NCBI GenBank assembly: GCA_031556475.1
Contig: JAVBSY010000025.1
Coordinates: forward strand, 1-64,000
Reading direction: 5' to 3'
From: Azoarcus sp031556475
GTDB taxonomy: Bacteria; Pseudomonadota; Gammaproteobacteria; Burkholderiales; Rhodocyclaceae
DNA: 64,000 bases
Both the position numbers and the translations under genes were made by a program. The notes under the pieces are model-generated. The model worked only from the letters and a program-made list of their open reading frames with translations. It was not told where the DNA came from and did no database searches. This document shows positions 1 to 9,066 of this stretch, piece by piece. Within the stretch, counting starts at the first letter, position 1, and each line of letters opens with the position of its first letter.

Positions 1-120
1 TCGGAGGCTGAGTCGTCGGCGGTTCAGTCGTCGGAGGCTGAGTCGTCGGCGGTTCAGTCGTCGGAGGCTGTGTCGTCGGCGGTTCGGTCGTCGGAGGCTG
101 AGTCGTCACGGGCTCCGGCG
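1..120 (-). repeat. 30-bp tandem repeat coding for PPTTEPPTTQ linker
   Basis: Four successive 30-bp units, differing by a few bases, encode alternating PPTTEPPTTQ in adhesin copy 1 and continue off the left edge. The second adhesin has a degenerate version of the same linker (roughly 3870-4010). In-frame repeats of this sort can expand or contract by slippage. Confidence 0.85.
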
Positions 121-619
121 TCAAGGTAACGTCGGCATCCGTTCTAAGTGCCAACCCAGGACGGTCGTCAAGTTCGGAAGTTCTGTTCGTCGAGTATTCG
201 AATTCGAGCGGAGCCACGCCTTCGACAATACGCAGCAGGCGCACGAAGTCATGGCTTTCGTTTGCGCCACCACCGCCCAGACCGGCACCCGGCGCTTCGA
301 TATCGTCGAGGCTGCCGCCGTCATTCAATGCCTGGATGACTTTGTCGACAGTGCCTTCGGATATTTGGGCATCCTGCGCGTGCGGGCGAGTCGTTTCGGA
401 TAGGTCGGCGTGAATGGCGACCGTTTGCTGTTGTTCGACCGGCAGGATTGTGCCGTCCGCGAAAGCAAGCTCGACATGGCCTCCGGCGGAGGTGACGACG
501 GTGTCGCCTTCGCGCAGTACGTCACCAGGGCGCAATGGGCGCAGATTTCCTTGTGTGTCGCGGGCAAACGCATGGCCAGTAACGGCAACGACGGTAGCGA
601 CGGGGGTTGTTATGGCCAT
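1..619 (-). CDS. LapA-like RTX adhesin, copy 1 (N-terminal part, cut by window edge)
   Basis: Large surface adhesin presumably exported by the type I system encoded to its right. About 206 codons are visible, from an ATG preceded by AGGAG seven bases upstream. Residues 1-135 form a LapA-type retention module nearly identical to that of the second adhesin (start MAITTPVATVVAV, then GHAFARD, RPGDVLREGD, ILPVEQQQTVAIHAD, SHDFVRLLR), the part that holds such adhesins in the outer-membrane pore. The visible end is a Pro/Thr/Glu linker of PPTTEPPTTQ units. The rest lies to the left of the window. Together with the shared upstream DNA, this shows it is a tandem duplicate of the next gene. The family assignment comes from the module; cargo and repeats cannot be seen. 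Confidence 0.8.
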   Translation of the reverse strand, partial: MAITTPVATVVAVTGHAFARDTQGNLRPLRPGDVLREGDTVVTSAGGHVELAFADGTILPVEQQQTVAIHADLSETTRPHAQDAQISEGTVDKVIQALNDGGSLDDIEAPGAGLGGGGANESHDFVRLLRIVEGVAPLEFEYSTNRTSELDDRPGLALRTDADVTLTPEPVTTQPPTTEPPTTQPPTTEPPTTQPPTTEPPTTQPP

Positions 620-699
620 GACGAGTCTCCTGAGCGTAACGGCTGGCATGCGACGCAAATCAGCCGAGAGAGCCGAAAATGAACGGGACTCTCACGATT

Positions 700-754
700 T
701 TCAGGTTACTCCAATAGGGGAAACCCTATATTGGACTAGTGGACAGGTCGTGAA
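700..754 (-). promoter_or_regulatory. Duplicated adhesin upstream element with ATAGGG/CCCTAT inverted repeat, copy 1
   Basis: This stretch matches the region before the second adhesin (4613-4668): GGTTA, then a core ATAGGGGAAACCCTATATTGG-like inverted repeat (711-734), then a GGACAGG block. The symmetry (CCAATAGGG facing CCCTATATTGG) and the conservation between two diverged copies suggest a regulator site or promoter core. The adjacent LuxR-type protein is the obvious candidate to bind it. Inference only. Confidence 0.5.
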
Positions 755-771
755 GCTGGTTGTGAACTACA

Positions 772-858
772 TCACGCGTTCGCCCGAGGGGAACGTCGCA
801 CTGTGCTCGTCCGCGAGCGACAAGGCCGGTTGCGGGCGGTCATACACACTGGTGTGTT
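772..858 (-). pseudogene. Relic of the 3' end of the LuxR regulator gene
   Basis: From the TCACGCGTTCGCC stop-codon region onward this matches the 3' end of the intact regulator gene (4689 to about 4775), with scattered substitutions and small indels; it then decays. It is not expressed as a gene here. It marks the right boundary of the tandem duplication that created two adhesin genes. Confidence 0.65.
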
Positions 859-1127
859 CGGAAATAACTCTCCGCCGAGCGTGAAGGACGCGCATGCGAA
901 CACTTCATTCAAACCGGCAGGCCTACTGGCACTGAAGGCCACCGGTATCGCGGCAGCGCACGACGGAAATGGAAAACCGCGGCAATGCGACGCGATAGAA
1001 ATGGGGCCTCCGAGTGCGTTCGCCGATGCGGCTTCGCCAGCATTTCACCCACGGCATGACCAACCGCGATGCGTCATCCTTGTGCGCCCCACGTCAGGCA
1101 AAACTCCCGCTTCAACCTCTATTTGTC
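859..1127. other. Intergenic stretch with no recognisable feature
   Basis: Between the LuxR relic and the end of the second adhesin I see no coding frame that resembles a protein and no repeat. It is probably decayed duplicated DNA. Confidence 0.4.
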
Positions 1128-1161
1128 ATCGTACGGCCACCGCGCTGGACGGCCGTACGAT
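1128..1161 (-). terminator. Hairpin just past the adhesin copy 2 stop codon
   Basis: An 11-bp perfect stem (ATCGTACGGCC with GGCCGTACGAT, 12-nt loop) begins about nine bases after the adhesin stop on the minus strand. No U-run follows, so it may be a processing or stability hairpin rather than a strong intrinsic terminator. Confidence 0.45.
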
Positions 1162-1169
1162 AGCTACGG

Positions 1170-4100
1170 TCAGTGGTCGGTGATCAGCTTACCGTTGATG
1201 AGCATCTGCTGAATGATCTGCGTCTGATCGGCAAGGCCACCGGTCAGATCGATGCCTTGAAGCACGATTCTCTGATCTTCCTTCGCGGCATCGAAACCCG
1301 AACTGAACTGGCCCTGGCTGCTGACGTGAACCACGGTATCGGCGCCTTGCTGCTCGACGAAAAGGTACTTGTCGAGGTTGAAGCCGAGGCCCGTGTCATG
1401 TTCTCCCTGGAGCAGATCCTTCAGATCGAGGCGGTCGGAGTTCGCGGTGGTATCGAAGTCATGCACCGTATCGATCGCCGGCGTGCCCGGTGCGCCCCTG
1501 TCGGCCAGATGCCAGACGAAGGTATCCGCGCCCAGTCCGCCCCACAGATCGTCGTCGCCGGCTCCACCCGTAATGATGTCGTCGCCCTTGCCGCCGACGA
1601 GGTGGTCCTCGCCGCTGCCGCCAACGATGGAAACCGACGGCGCAATCGCATCCACCCCATCGACGACGACGTCGACCGTGCGGCTCGTCACCGCGGAATC
1701 GCCATTCGCCGTTTCGGTGGAACGCACCGAGACGACCAGGGAGAAATCGGTGTGGTCGTCCGCCGAGATGACCTTGAGACTGTCGAGATCCCACCCGGTC
1801 AGCGTCACGCTGCTGGAACCGGCGGCTCCGGTGAAGGTATGCACGCCGTCACTGAGTTCGACGCCCACCGGAATGTTCGAAATCGTGGGAGCGGACAGCG
1901 TTTCCGATCCATCGGTATCCACCAGACCGGAAGTGATGTCGAGCGCGTATGCGTACTTGCCTACGCTCGAACGCGTGCCTTCGTAATCGAGTTTCGTCAG
2001 GCAGTAATCGCTGCCATCCTTGCTGATCGCCATCGACGTCGCTTCGTCCATGCCGTCGAAATGGTCGGCGGCCTTGAACACGATCTTGTCGAAACCGCCC
2101 GCCCACGTAATGACCTTGTCGCTGGCGAACTCACCGGTTGGGTTGTTTTCCGCGACGATTTCCGCGGTGAAGACCATCGCACCGTCTTTCCAGAGTTCAT
2201 ACACCATGACGGCCGTCTGGTTTCCGGGTTTGCTGGTGAGCTCGTCGAAAAGAAGCCTGTCGACGTTGAACGATACCTTGGTGACGTCGATATCGCCGAA
2301 GTCGAAGATGAGTGCTTCGGACTGGTGCGCATCGTAGCTATACGCAATCTGGGCGTTCGAACCAGGCGTGTTATCGGGAGCGCCAGGCGCCCTCCCTGCG
2401 ACACCGATCCAGTTATATCCATACGAGTTCAGGATGGCAGCGCCGGAGGCGTTATAGACTATGACGTTGCCAGCAGCAGGGGCCGACAGATCCCAATTGC
2501 CGCCGCCGAGATCGACAAACTTCTGCGCCGTCACGGTCACACCGTTGCCGGGAGCGAAAACGTTGGCTGCGGTGATGTTGCCGCTGGTCGCCGTGTTGGT
2601 GGGAACAGGCACGGCGGCGCCCAGGCTTACCGTCAACGCCGGCGCATCGGCCACCGGAACGATGTCGATCTTCATCGTCGCCGCGGCACCTTCGCTGGTG
2701 GCGTCGGTGGGCTTGAAGGCGAACCGGGCGTAATCCGATTGCATGTTACCTACACCGGCACCACCAAAGGCATCGACACCCGATTCATGAGCTTCCGGGC
2801 GGAAGACGAGCTTGCCCGCGTCGATATCGGCCTTGCTGACGGCCGTGCCGATACCGACGGCAACACCGTTCAGCAACAACGTGCCGTCAGCCGGGAGGCT
2901 GGTGATCTTGATACCCAGATCGGCCACCGGGGAGTCGGCGTCTGTCACGTTGAAGTTGCTCCACGTGAAGGTGTAGTCCGTATCTTCGGTGCCCGTCACG
3001 CCGACAGGCGACGCCACCGGGGGCTGGTTGGCCGTGGGCATGTCGATGAAGATCGAGTCGGTTGCCGTGGCGGTCGATCCGCCCGTTTCGGTGGAAGTCA
3101 CCGCAACGTCCAGCGTGAAATCCGCCTGCCCTGCCGGAACAGTCAGGGTGAGGGTGGTCAGATCCCATCCGGTCAGCGTCACGCTGGTGGAGCCGACCGC
3201 CGCGGTGAAGGTGTTGCCGCTGCCATCGCTGAGCGTGACACCCGCCGGAATGCTCGAAACCGTGGGAGCGGACAGCGTCTCCGAACCGTCGGTGTCGGTC
3301 AGCGCGGAAGTGATGGTGATCGGGTAAGTGACGGTGGCACCCCCTGGCGTTGCTGCGCCCGCCGTGGCGTCCAGCGTCGGCATGTCGGCCACCGGGGTGA
3401 TGTCGATGTTCATCGTCGCCTCGGCGCCTTCATGCGTGGCGTCGGTGGGCTTGAAGTTGAACTGGGCGTAGTCGTCGTGCATGTTGCCCACGCCGGGATT
3501 GCCAAAGGCGCCGGAGCCCGATTCGTTGGGAGCGGGGCGGAAGACGAGATTGCCCGCGTCGATATCGGCCCAACTGATGGCCTGGCCAGCGACAACGGGA
3601 ATGCCGTTCAGCAGCAGCGTGCCGTCAGCCGGAAGGCTGGTGATCTTGATACCCAGGTCGGCAAGCGGGGAGTCGGCATCGGACACATTGAAGTTGGACC
3701 ATGTGAAGGTGTAGTCCGTATCTTCGGTGCCCGTCACGCCCGCGGGTGCCGCTGCGGGGACTATTCCTGCCGGCGGCGGGACGACAGTCACTAACGGTGG
3801 CGGTATGGTTCCATCCGGCGGCAGGGTCGGCCCACCCCCAGGCGGTAGCGTCACCGGTGGTTGGGTTATCGGCGGTTCGGTCACCGGTGGTTCAGTCGTC
3901 GGCGGCTCGATCGTGGGAGGCTGAGTCGTCGGCTCGAGTGTCGGCGGTTCAGTTGTCGGTGGTTCAGTCGTGGGAGGCTGGGTCGTCGGCGGTTCGATCG
4001 TCGGCGGCGTGGTCGTTTCAGGCTCCACCGGAGTCAGGGTGGCGTCGGTATCCGTCGTGGACGCCAGCCCGAAACGGTCATCAAGTTCGGAAGTCCTGTC

Positions 4101-4532
4101 CGTCGAATATTCGAAGGCGAGCGGGTTTCCGCCCTCGGCGACGCGCAGCAGGCGCACGAAGTCATGGCTTTCGCTCGCGCCACCACCACTCAGACCGGCG
4201 CCTGGCGCCTCGACATCGTCGAGCTTGCCGCCGTCATTCAATGCCTGTATGACTTTGTCGATGCTAGCGCCGGATACCTGAGCATCCAACCCATCAGAGC
4301 GAGTCGTTTCGGACATGTCGGCATGAATTGCGACTGTCTGCTGCTGTTCGACCGGCAGGATTGTGCCGTCCCCGAAAGCAAGCTCGACACGTCCGCCAGC
4401 AGAGGTGACGACGACATCGCCTTCGCGCAATACGTCGCCGGGGCGCAATGCGCGCAGATTGCCCTGTGCGTCGCGGGCAAATGCGTGACCGGCAACGGCA
4501 ACGACGGTGGCAACGGCTTGGGTTGTGGCCAT
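1170..4532 (-). CDS. LapA-like RTX adhesin, copy 2 (1120 aa)
   Basis: Secreted surface adhesin for the type I exporter next door. The chosen start (MATTQAVATV) has AGGGAG nine bases upstream and aligns with copy 1. Residues 1-135 are a retention module; 170-275 a Pro/Thr linker of PPTTEPP units. Then come two long repeats beginning GVTGTEDTDYTFTWSNFNV and paired Bap-type modules (TSGLVDTDGSETLSAP). About 971-1007 are RTX nonapeptides (GGKGDDIITGGAGDDDLWGG, Ca binding), and the end is a C-terminal type I secretion target of the VC_A0849 kind. In LapA the protease LapG cuts at a TAAG site in the module; here the matching place reads APGAGL. No lapD or lapG is in the window. Confidence 0.88.
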   Translation of the reverse strand: MATTQAVATVVAVAGHAFARDAQGNLRALRPGDVLREGDVVVTSAGGRVELAFGDGTILPVEQQQTVAIHADMSETTRSDGLDAQVSGASIDKVIQALNDGGKLDDVEAPGAGLSGGGASESHDFVRLLRVAEGGNPLAFEYSTDRTSELDDRFGLASTTDTDATLTPVEPETTTPPTIEPPTTQPPTTEPPTTEPPTLEPTTQPPTIEPPTTEPPVTEPPITQPPVTLPPGGGPTLPPDGTIPPPLVTVVPPPAGIVPAAAPAGVTGTEDTDYTFTWSNFNVSDADSPLADLGIKITSLPADGTLLLNGIPVVAGQAISWADIDAGNLVFRPAPNESGSGAFGNPGVGNMHDDYAQFNFKPTDATHEGAEATMNIDITPVADMPTLDATAGAATPGGATVTYPITITSALTDTDGSETLSAPTVSSIPAGVTLSDGSGNTFTAAVGSTSVTLTGWDLTTLTLTVPAGQADFTLDVAVTSTETGGSTATATDSIFIDMPTANQPPVASPVGVTGTEDTDYTFTWSNFNVTDADSPVADLGIKITSLPADGTLLLNGVAVGIGTAVSKADIDAGKLVFRPEAHESGVDAFGGAGVGNMQSDYARFAFKPTDATSEGAAATMKIDIVPVADAPALTVSLGAAVPVPTNTATSGNITAANVFAPGNGVTVTAQKFVDLGGGNWDLSAPAAGNVIVYNASGAAILNSYGYNWIGVAGRAPGAPDNTPGSNAQIAYSYDAHQSEALIFDFGDIDVTKVSFNVDRLLFDELTSKPGNQTAVMVYELWKDGAMVFTAEIVAENNPTGEFASDKVITWAGGFDKIVFKAADHFDGMDEATSMAISKDGSDYCLTKLDYEGTRSSVGKYAYALDITSGLVDTDGSETLSAPTISNIPVGVELSDGVHTFTGAAGSSSVTLTGWDLDSLKVISADDHTDFSLVVSVRSTETANGDSAVTSRTVDVVVDGVDAIAPSVSIVGGSGEDHLVGGKGDDIITGGAGDDDLWGGLGADTFVWHLADRGAPGTPAIDTVHDFDTTANSDRLDLKDLLQGEHDTGLGFNLDKYLFVEQQGADTVVHVSSQGQFSSGFDAAKEDQRIVLQGIDLTGGLADQTQIIQQMLINGKLITDH

Positions 4533-4612
4533 ATTATGAATCTCCCTGAGCGATACAGCCGGCACCTGGTGGAAGCCGGCTGTGCGAACCAAACGTGAAT
4601 TGAATTTTTACA

Positions 4613-4668
4613 ATTCACAGGTTAACCCTGATAGGGGAAACCCGATATTGGACCGATGGACAGGCTGG
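4613..4668 (-). promoter_or_regulatory. Adhesin upstream element, copy 2
   Basis: Counterpart of the element before copy 1, with the core ATAGGGGAAACCCGATATTG at 4631-4650. It sits about 80-135 bp upstream of the adhesin start and just past the LuxR gene stop. The strict conservation of the GGGGAAACCC core in otherwise diverging DNA argues for a binding site. Confidence 0.5.
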
Positions 4669-4688
4669 GAGATTGGCCGTGAATTATG

Positions 4689-5321
4689 TCACGCGTTCGC
4701 CGAGGGAGATCCTGCGCGCTGCTCGCCCGCGAACAGCAATGCCAATTGCAGGCGGTCGCGCACACCGAGCTTCTCGAAGACGGCGCTCAGGTGGGCTTTG
4801 ACGGTACGCTCGGTAATAACGAGCCGGGTAGCTACCTCTTTGTTCGTTGCGCCTTCGGCGACGGCGCGGGCGACATCCCACTCGCGCGGCGACAGGATAT
4901 CCAACCGCACATCCTGCACCGCTACACCAGCCAGGGCACGATGCGCAGCGCCGACGACACGGGCCATCAGATCCGGACCGACCCACACGCCGCCATGGCG
5001 GACCGCAACGGCGACTTCACGCAGCAGTCCGGGCGTGGCCATGGCGTGGCAGTAGCCGCGCGCGCCATCGCGCAATGCCTGCAGGGCGCTGCGTTCGTTG
5101 GGTTGCAGGTCGAGCACGACGACCGGCACGCCCACGTGCTGCCTGGCGCAGAGGACGAGCGCATCCTTCCACTCGGGCAGGCGTGTGCTGAGCCAGATGA
5201 GGCCAGGCGAGCACGCGGCGGCGGCGTCCATGTCCTTGACCGCGGCGGCATCGGCGAATGCCTCACGCCAGCGGGGCTGAAGTGCGGCATCGGGGGTAAT
5301 GAAGAGGTGCTGCGCGTTCAT
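4689..5321 (-). CDS. LuxR/NarL-type transcriptional regulator
   Basis: A 210-residue DNA-binding regulator. Residues about 145-200 form a LuxR helix-turn-helix (LSPREWDVARAVAEGATNKE, then ERTVKAHLSAVFEKLGVRDR). The N-terminal 120 residues look like a receiver fold that has lost the usual acidic pocket and phospho-acceptor DxxMPG motif, so phosphorylation is doubtful. It lies between the adhesin and its exporter genes on the same strand, seven bases downstream of the HlyD gene, which points to control of adhesin synthesis or secretion. Its 3' end was copied in the adhesin duplication. Target and signal are inferred. Confidence 0.82.
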   Translation of the reverse strand: MNAQHLFITPDAALQPRWREAFADAAAVKDMDAAAACSPGLIWLSTRLPEWKDALVLCARQHVGVPVVVLDLQPNERSALQALRDGARGYCHAMATPGLLREVAVAVRHGGVWVGPDLMARVVGAAHRALAGVAVQDVRLDILSPREWDVARAVAEGATNKEVATRLVITERTVKAHLSAVFEKLGVRDRLQLALLFAGEQRAGSPSANA

Positions 5322-5328
5322 CGTTCTA

Positions 5329-6756
5329 TTATCGCTCCGTCATCGCACCGGATTTTGCTTTCAGAACCGGTTTGAGCAAATAGGAAAGTATGGTTTTCTT
5401 GCCCGTGAGCACATCGACCTCGGCGACCATGCCGGGAATGATCGGCAGATTGTTGCCCAGGCTCGATTTATGGGTGCGCACGCGGACGAGGTAAAAAGCG
5501 TTGCCTTTGTCGTCGACGACGGTATCGGCGGAAATCTGCTCCAGCTCGCCATCGAGGCCGCCATAGATGGAGAAATCGTAAGCGGTGAATTTCACCAGCG
5601 CGGGCTGGCCGGGGCGCAGGAAGGCGATGTCTTTCGGCTTGACCTTGGTTTCGAGAATGAGCGCGTCGTCCAGCGGCACGATTTCGACCACTTCCTTGCC
5701 TGGCTGAACCACGCCGCCAACGGTATTGACCAGCAGGCGCTTGACGGTGCCGCGCACCGGCGAGCGCACTTCGGCATGCTTGACCTTGTCGGCGAGCGCA
5801 AGGCTGCCTTCAGACAGGCTGCCGAGCTTGCCCATCGTATCGGAAAGCTCGTTGCGCAACTGGTTGCGCACGTTCAACTCCACTTCCTGAATCTTGCGGC
5901 TGGCCTCGGCAATGGCGGCCTGGATGCGGGAAATCTGCGCCGAAGACTGGTCGCGTTCGCCGCGCAGGCGGGCAACGTCGCGTTCGAGACGAAGCAGATC
6001 GACTTCGGACACCGCGCCGGAGGCAATCAACGGCTTGGTAACGGAAAGCTCCTTGGCGGCGAGATCGTAAGCCCGCCCGGCCTGCTCGCGCCGCGCGCGG
6101 ACTTCGTTCAGTTCCTGCTCGCGCTGGTTCAGTTGCTGGCGCGCGATGGAAAGCTGCGCATCCAGTTCGTCCCGGCTCGATTCGTACAGGCGCAACTCGT
6201 GGGCTGCGATATCGGGCACTTCCGCCAGCACCTCCTTGGGCAATTCGAGCGGCGTGCCGCTGGTCAGCGCCTGCAAACGCGCCGCCTTGGCCTGCAAGGA
6301 CAAATACTGGGCGCGGTTTTCCCGCAGCGAGGAAACGAAGCGGGTGGGGTCGATGCGCACCAGCAGTTCGCCCGCGTTGACCACCTGGCCTTCGCGCACG
6401 AACAGTTCCTCGACCACACCGCCATCCACGGACTGGATGACCTGCAACTGAGACGAAGGAATCACCTTGCCTTCGCCTCGGGTCACTTCATCCAGCGGTG
6501 CGAACGCAGCCCACAGCAGCAGCGCGACAATGACGACGGCCACCGTGCGCAGCAGCAGACGCGCCCGCAGCGGCTCCTGCTGCAATTGCGCCCAATCGGC
6601 ATCGCCGGCCCAGTCGAGACCTTCTTCGCGCACCGGCGGCGTCAGCCGGCCGAACAGCCGGTCGAGCGGACGGCCAAAGAGCTTTTCGGCCGGCTTCGAC
6701 AAACGATCGGCCGCCGCGCCGATCCGCTCGAAGTTCTTGAGCGCGGAGTCGTTCAT
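5329..6756 (-). CDS. Type I secretion periplasmic adaptor, HlyD/LapC family
   Basis: Membrane fusion protein that bridges the inner-membrane ABC exporter and an outer-membrane channel of the TolC type. The 475-residue protein starts MNDSALKNFERIG, has one membrane segment at about 65-85 (LLRTVAVVIVALLLWAAFAP), a biotinyl-lipoyl part (VIQSVDGGVVEELFVREGQV), a long coiled coil (about 150-310) and the HlyD C-terminal beta region (VRSPVRGTVKRLLVNTVGG). Its ATG overlaps the stop of the exporter gene (TGATG), so translation is likely coupled. No outer-membrane channel gene is in the window; it must be encoded elsewhere. Confidence 0.9.
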   Translation of the reverse strand: MNDSALKNFERIGAAADRLSKPAEKLFGRPLDRLFGRLTPPVREEGLDWAGDADWAQLQQEPLRARLLLRTVAVVIVALLLWAAFAPLDEVTRGEGKVIPSSQLQVIQSVDGGVVEELFVREGQVVNAGELLVRIDPTRFVSSLRENRAQYLSLQAKAARLQALTSGTPLELPKEVLAEVPDIAAHELRLYESSRDELDAQLSIARQQLNQREQELNEVRARREQAGRAYDLAAKELSVTKPLIASGAVSEVDLLRLERDVARLRGERDQSSAQISRIQAAIAEASRKIQEVELNVRNQLRNELSDTMGKLGSLSEGSLALADKVKHAEVRSPVRGTVKRLLVNTVGGVVQPGKEVVEIVPLDDALILETKVKPKDIAFLRPGQPALVKFTAYDFSIYGGLDGELEQISADTVVDDKGNAFYLVRVRTHKSSLGNNLPIIPGMVAEVDVLTGKKTILSYLLKPVLKAKSGAMTER

Positions 6757-8993
6757 CACGCAGCCCTCCCGACACGGCCCTGGCGCAGCGCCTCGACGAC
6801 CTGGGCCTTGGGACCGTCGGCGACGATCCTGCCCTCGTCCACGACGATGATGCGATCGACCAGCTCCAGCAACGAGGTGCGATGCGTGACGATGATCATC
6901 GTCTTGCCCTTGGCGACTTCGCGCAGCCGCTGCTTCACTTCTTCCTCGCTGGTATGGTCCATCGACGCGGTCGGCTCGTCCAGCATCAGGATGGGGGGAT
7001 CGTTGATCATCGCCCGGGCGATCGCCACCCCTTGGCGCTGTCCGCCGGAAAGCGATTCGCCGCGTTCGCCGATGGTCATGTCGAAACCGCGCGGATGCGC
7101 ATTGACGAAACCGGTAATGCCGGCGGTCTCGGCCGCGCGCACCACTTCGGCGTCTTCGGCCAGCGGCGCGCCAAAAGCGATGTTGTCGCGCAGCGTGCCG
7201 TAGAACAGCACGATGTCCTGCGGCACATAGCCGATGTTGCGGCGCAGTTCGGCCGGGTCGAGCTGGCGCAGGTCGATGCCGTCGACCAGCACCGCACCGG
7301 AGACAGGCCGATAAAGACCGAGAATGAGCTTTTCCAACGTGGTCTTGCCGGAACCGACACGGCCGAGAATACCCACGTGCTCGCCCGCGCGAATGCGCAG
7401 GGATACGTTGCGCAACGCCGCGACCTCTTGCCCGGGATAACCGAAGGTCACGTCGCGGAATTCGATATCGCCGGAAAAACTGCGCCGGCTGATGAAATTG
7501 GACGACTCGGGGCGCTCCACCTCTTTTTCCATCAGCGTGTCGAGCGAGGCCAGCGCGGTGGAGGCGTTGTGGTACTGCACGAGCAGGCCCGCCACCTGCC
7601 CGACCGGTGCCATCGCGCGCGATGACAGCATGTAGCAGGCCACCAGCCCGCCCATGCTGAGCAACCCTTCGCCGATCATGTACACCCCGACGAGGATGAT
7701 CGTCACGCTGACCATCTGCTGCACCCACATCGCACCATTGACGGTGGAGGCCGACAGCAGACGCAACTGGGCGCCGACGCGGGAAAGATGGGCCACGCTC
7801 TGTTCCCACTTGCGCTGCATCGGCCCTTCGGCACCCATCGTCTTCACCGTTTCCAGCCCGGCAAGCCCCTCGATCAGCGCGGCATTGCGCTGTGCGCCGG
7901 CGCGGTAGGTACGTTCGGACAGTTCGTGCATCCGCCCCTGCACCGACATGGTGTAAAGCAACAACACACTGATGCCGAACAGGAAAGGCAGAACCAGCGG
8001 CCAGGAGATCCAGCCGATGACGATCAGGAAGATGAAGGCGAAAGGCACGTCGATGAAGGCAATGACGGTGGCCGAGCTGATGAAGTCGCGCACCGTCTCG
8101 AAAGAACGCAGATTGGCCGCGAAAGAGCCGGTGGATACCGGGCGCGACTCCATGCGCAGGCCCAGGACCCGCTCCATGATGTAGGCCGACAATTTGACGT
8201 CGCTACGGCTGCTGGCCAGATCGACGAAATGCCCGCGCATGGAACGCAGGATGAAATCACCCATGAACACGATGAATACGCCCGCGGCCAACACCCACAG
8301 TGTATCGGTGGCGTTGTTCGGCACCACGCGGTCATAGACGTTCATGACGAACAGCGGCATCGCTATGGCGAAGATGTTGATCATCAGCGCCGCGACCAGC
8401 ACATCGCGATAAATGCGGCGATTTTCCGCAATCACGCCCCAGAACCAATGCCGTCCACGTACGGTTTTCACCTCCGGCGTGCGCGCATCGAAACGAAAGC
8501 GTGGTCGCACGTAGATGACGTGCCCGGTATGGCGCGCCGCCAGTTCCTCGGCGGGCAAAGTGATCGCCGCTTCGCCCAGTTCCGGGAAAATGACTTTGAC
8601 ACGGCCTTTCGCCGCGTCGTAACGCACCAGAATACAGGCGTGTTCCCCATCGAGCAGCAGAACGGCCGGCAGCAGCGACTGGTTGATGCTGGCGAGATCG
8701 CGACGCGCCACCCGGCTGCTCATCCCCGCGCGCTGCGCCGCACGGCCGAACAGCGACGGAGACAGACGTCCGTTTTCCACCGGCAAACCGGCCACTGCGG
8801 CTTCGCGCGTCAGCGTACCGCCGTGCGCGCGCACCAGCAGCAGCAGGCATTCGAGCAGCGGGTCGTCCTTGCGCCGCGCATGCCCCCCCGGCGGCTCGCC
8901 GTCGCCCTCCGGGCGTTTTGGCGACCCGCGCGCCGCTGTCAGCCCGCCTTCGATCACCGTTATATTGTCGCCTTCCGCCACGGTTGCCACCAT
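6756..8993 (-). CDS. Type I secretion ABC exporter, LssB/LapB family
   Basis: Inner-membrane permease-ATPase (745 aa) that powers adhesin export. Order: variable N-terminus, a C39-like domain (about 45-165) that lacks the catalytic Cys, six-helix ABC membrane domain (about 190-480), nucleotide-binding domain with Walker A GRVGSGKTT, Q-loop VPQD, signature LSGGQRQ, Walker B ILMLDEPT and H-loop VTHRT. An inactive C39-like domain is typical of exporters for RTX adhesins, which have no cleaved leader. It heads the exporter-adaptor-regulator run on the minus strand and is preceded by repeated CCCATATG motifs that may be the control region. Confidence 0.92.
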   Translation of the reverse strand: MVATVAEGDNITVIEGGLTAARGSPKRPEGDGEPPGGHARRKDDPLLECLLLLVRAHGGTLTREAAVAGLPVENGRLSPSLFGRAAQRAGMSSRVARRDLASINQSLLPAVLLLDGEHACILVRYDAAKGRVKVIFPELGEAAITLPAEELAARHTGHVIYVRPRFRFDARTPEVKTVRGRHWFWGVIAENRRIYRDVLVAALMINIFAIAMPLFVMNVYDRVVPNNATDTLWVLAAGVFIVFMGDFILRSMRGHFVDLASSRSDVKLSAYIMERVLGLRMESRPVSTGSFAANLRSFETVRDFISSATVIAFIDVPFAFIFLIVIGWISWPLVLPFLFGISVLLLYTMSVQGRMHELSERTYRAGAQRNAALIEGLAGLETVKTMGAEGPMQRKWEQSVAHLSRVGAQLRLLSASTVNGAMWVQQMVSVTIILVGVYMIGEGLLSMGGLVACYMLSSRAMAPVGQVAGLLVQYHNASTALASLDTLMEKEVERPESSNFISRRSFSGDIEFRDVTFGYPGQEVAALRNVSLRIRAGEHVGILGRVGSGKTTLEKLILGLYRPVSGAVLVDGIDLRQLDPAELRRNIGYVPQDIVLFYGTLRDNIAFGAPLAEDAEVVRAAETAGITGFVNAHPRGFDMTIGERGESLSGGQRQGVAIARAMINDPPILMLDEPTASMDHTSEEEVKQRLREVAKGKTMIIVTHRTSLLELVDRIIVVDEGRIVADGPKAQVVEALRQGRVGRAA

Positions 8994-9014
8994 GTACCTA
9001 AAGTTTGCAGAAAA

Positions 9015-9066
9015 CCCATATGGGAAAATATGGATAGCGTACCCATTCTGGCACGCATATGGGGAG
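9015..9066 (-). promoter_or_regulatory. Paired CCC(C)ATATG motifs upstream of the exporter gene
   Basis: On the minus strand TTTCCCATATGGG (9015-9027) and TCTCCCCATATGCG (9054-9067) lie 40 bp apart before the exporter start. The first shares TTTCCC-N-TAT-N-GG with the conserved elements before both adhesin genes. This suggests a common operator for the secretion locus. Not tested. Confidence 0.4.

Noticed and set aside
1173..3794. Long open frame (873 codons) on the plus strand opposite adhesin copy 2
   Set aside because: Composition is Arg/Gly/Asp-rich with no recognisable motifs; it is the antisense shadow of the GC-rich, repetitive adhesin gene, which has clear domains on the other strand.
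6757..7809. N-terminal extension of the HlyD frame into the exporter gene
   Set aside because: The extra residues are a frame shadow of the ABC exporter. The HlyD gene has its own ATG overlapping the exporter stop as TGATG.
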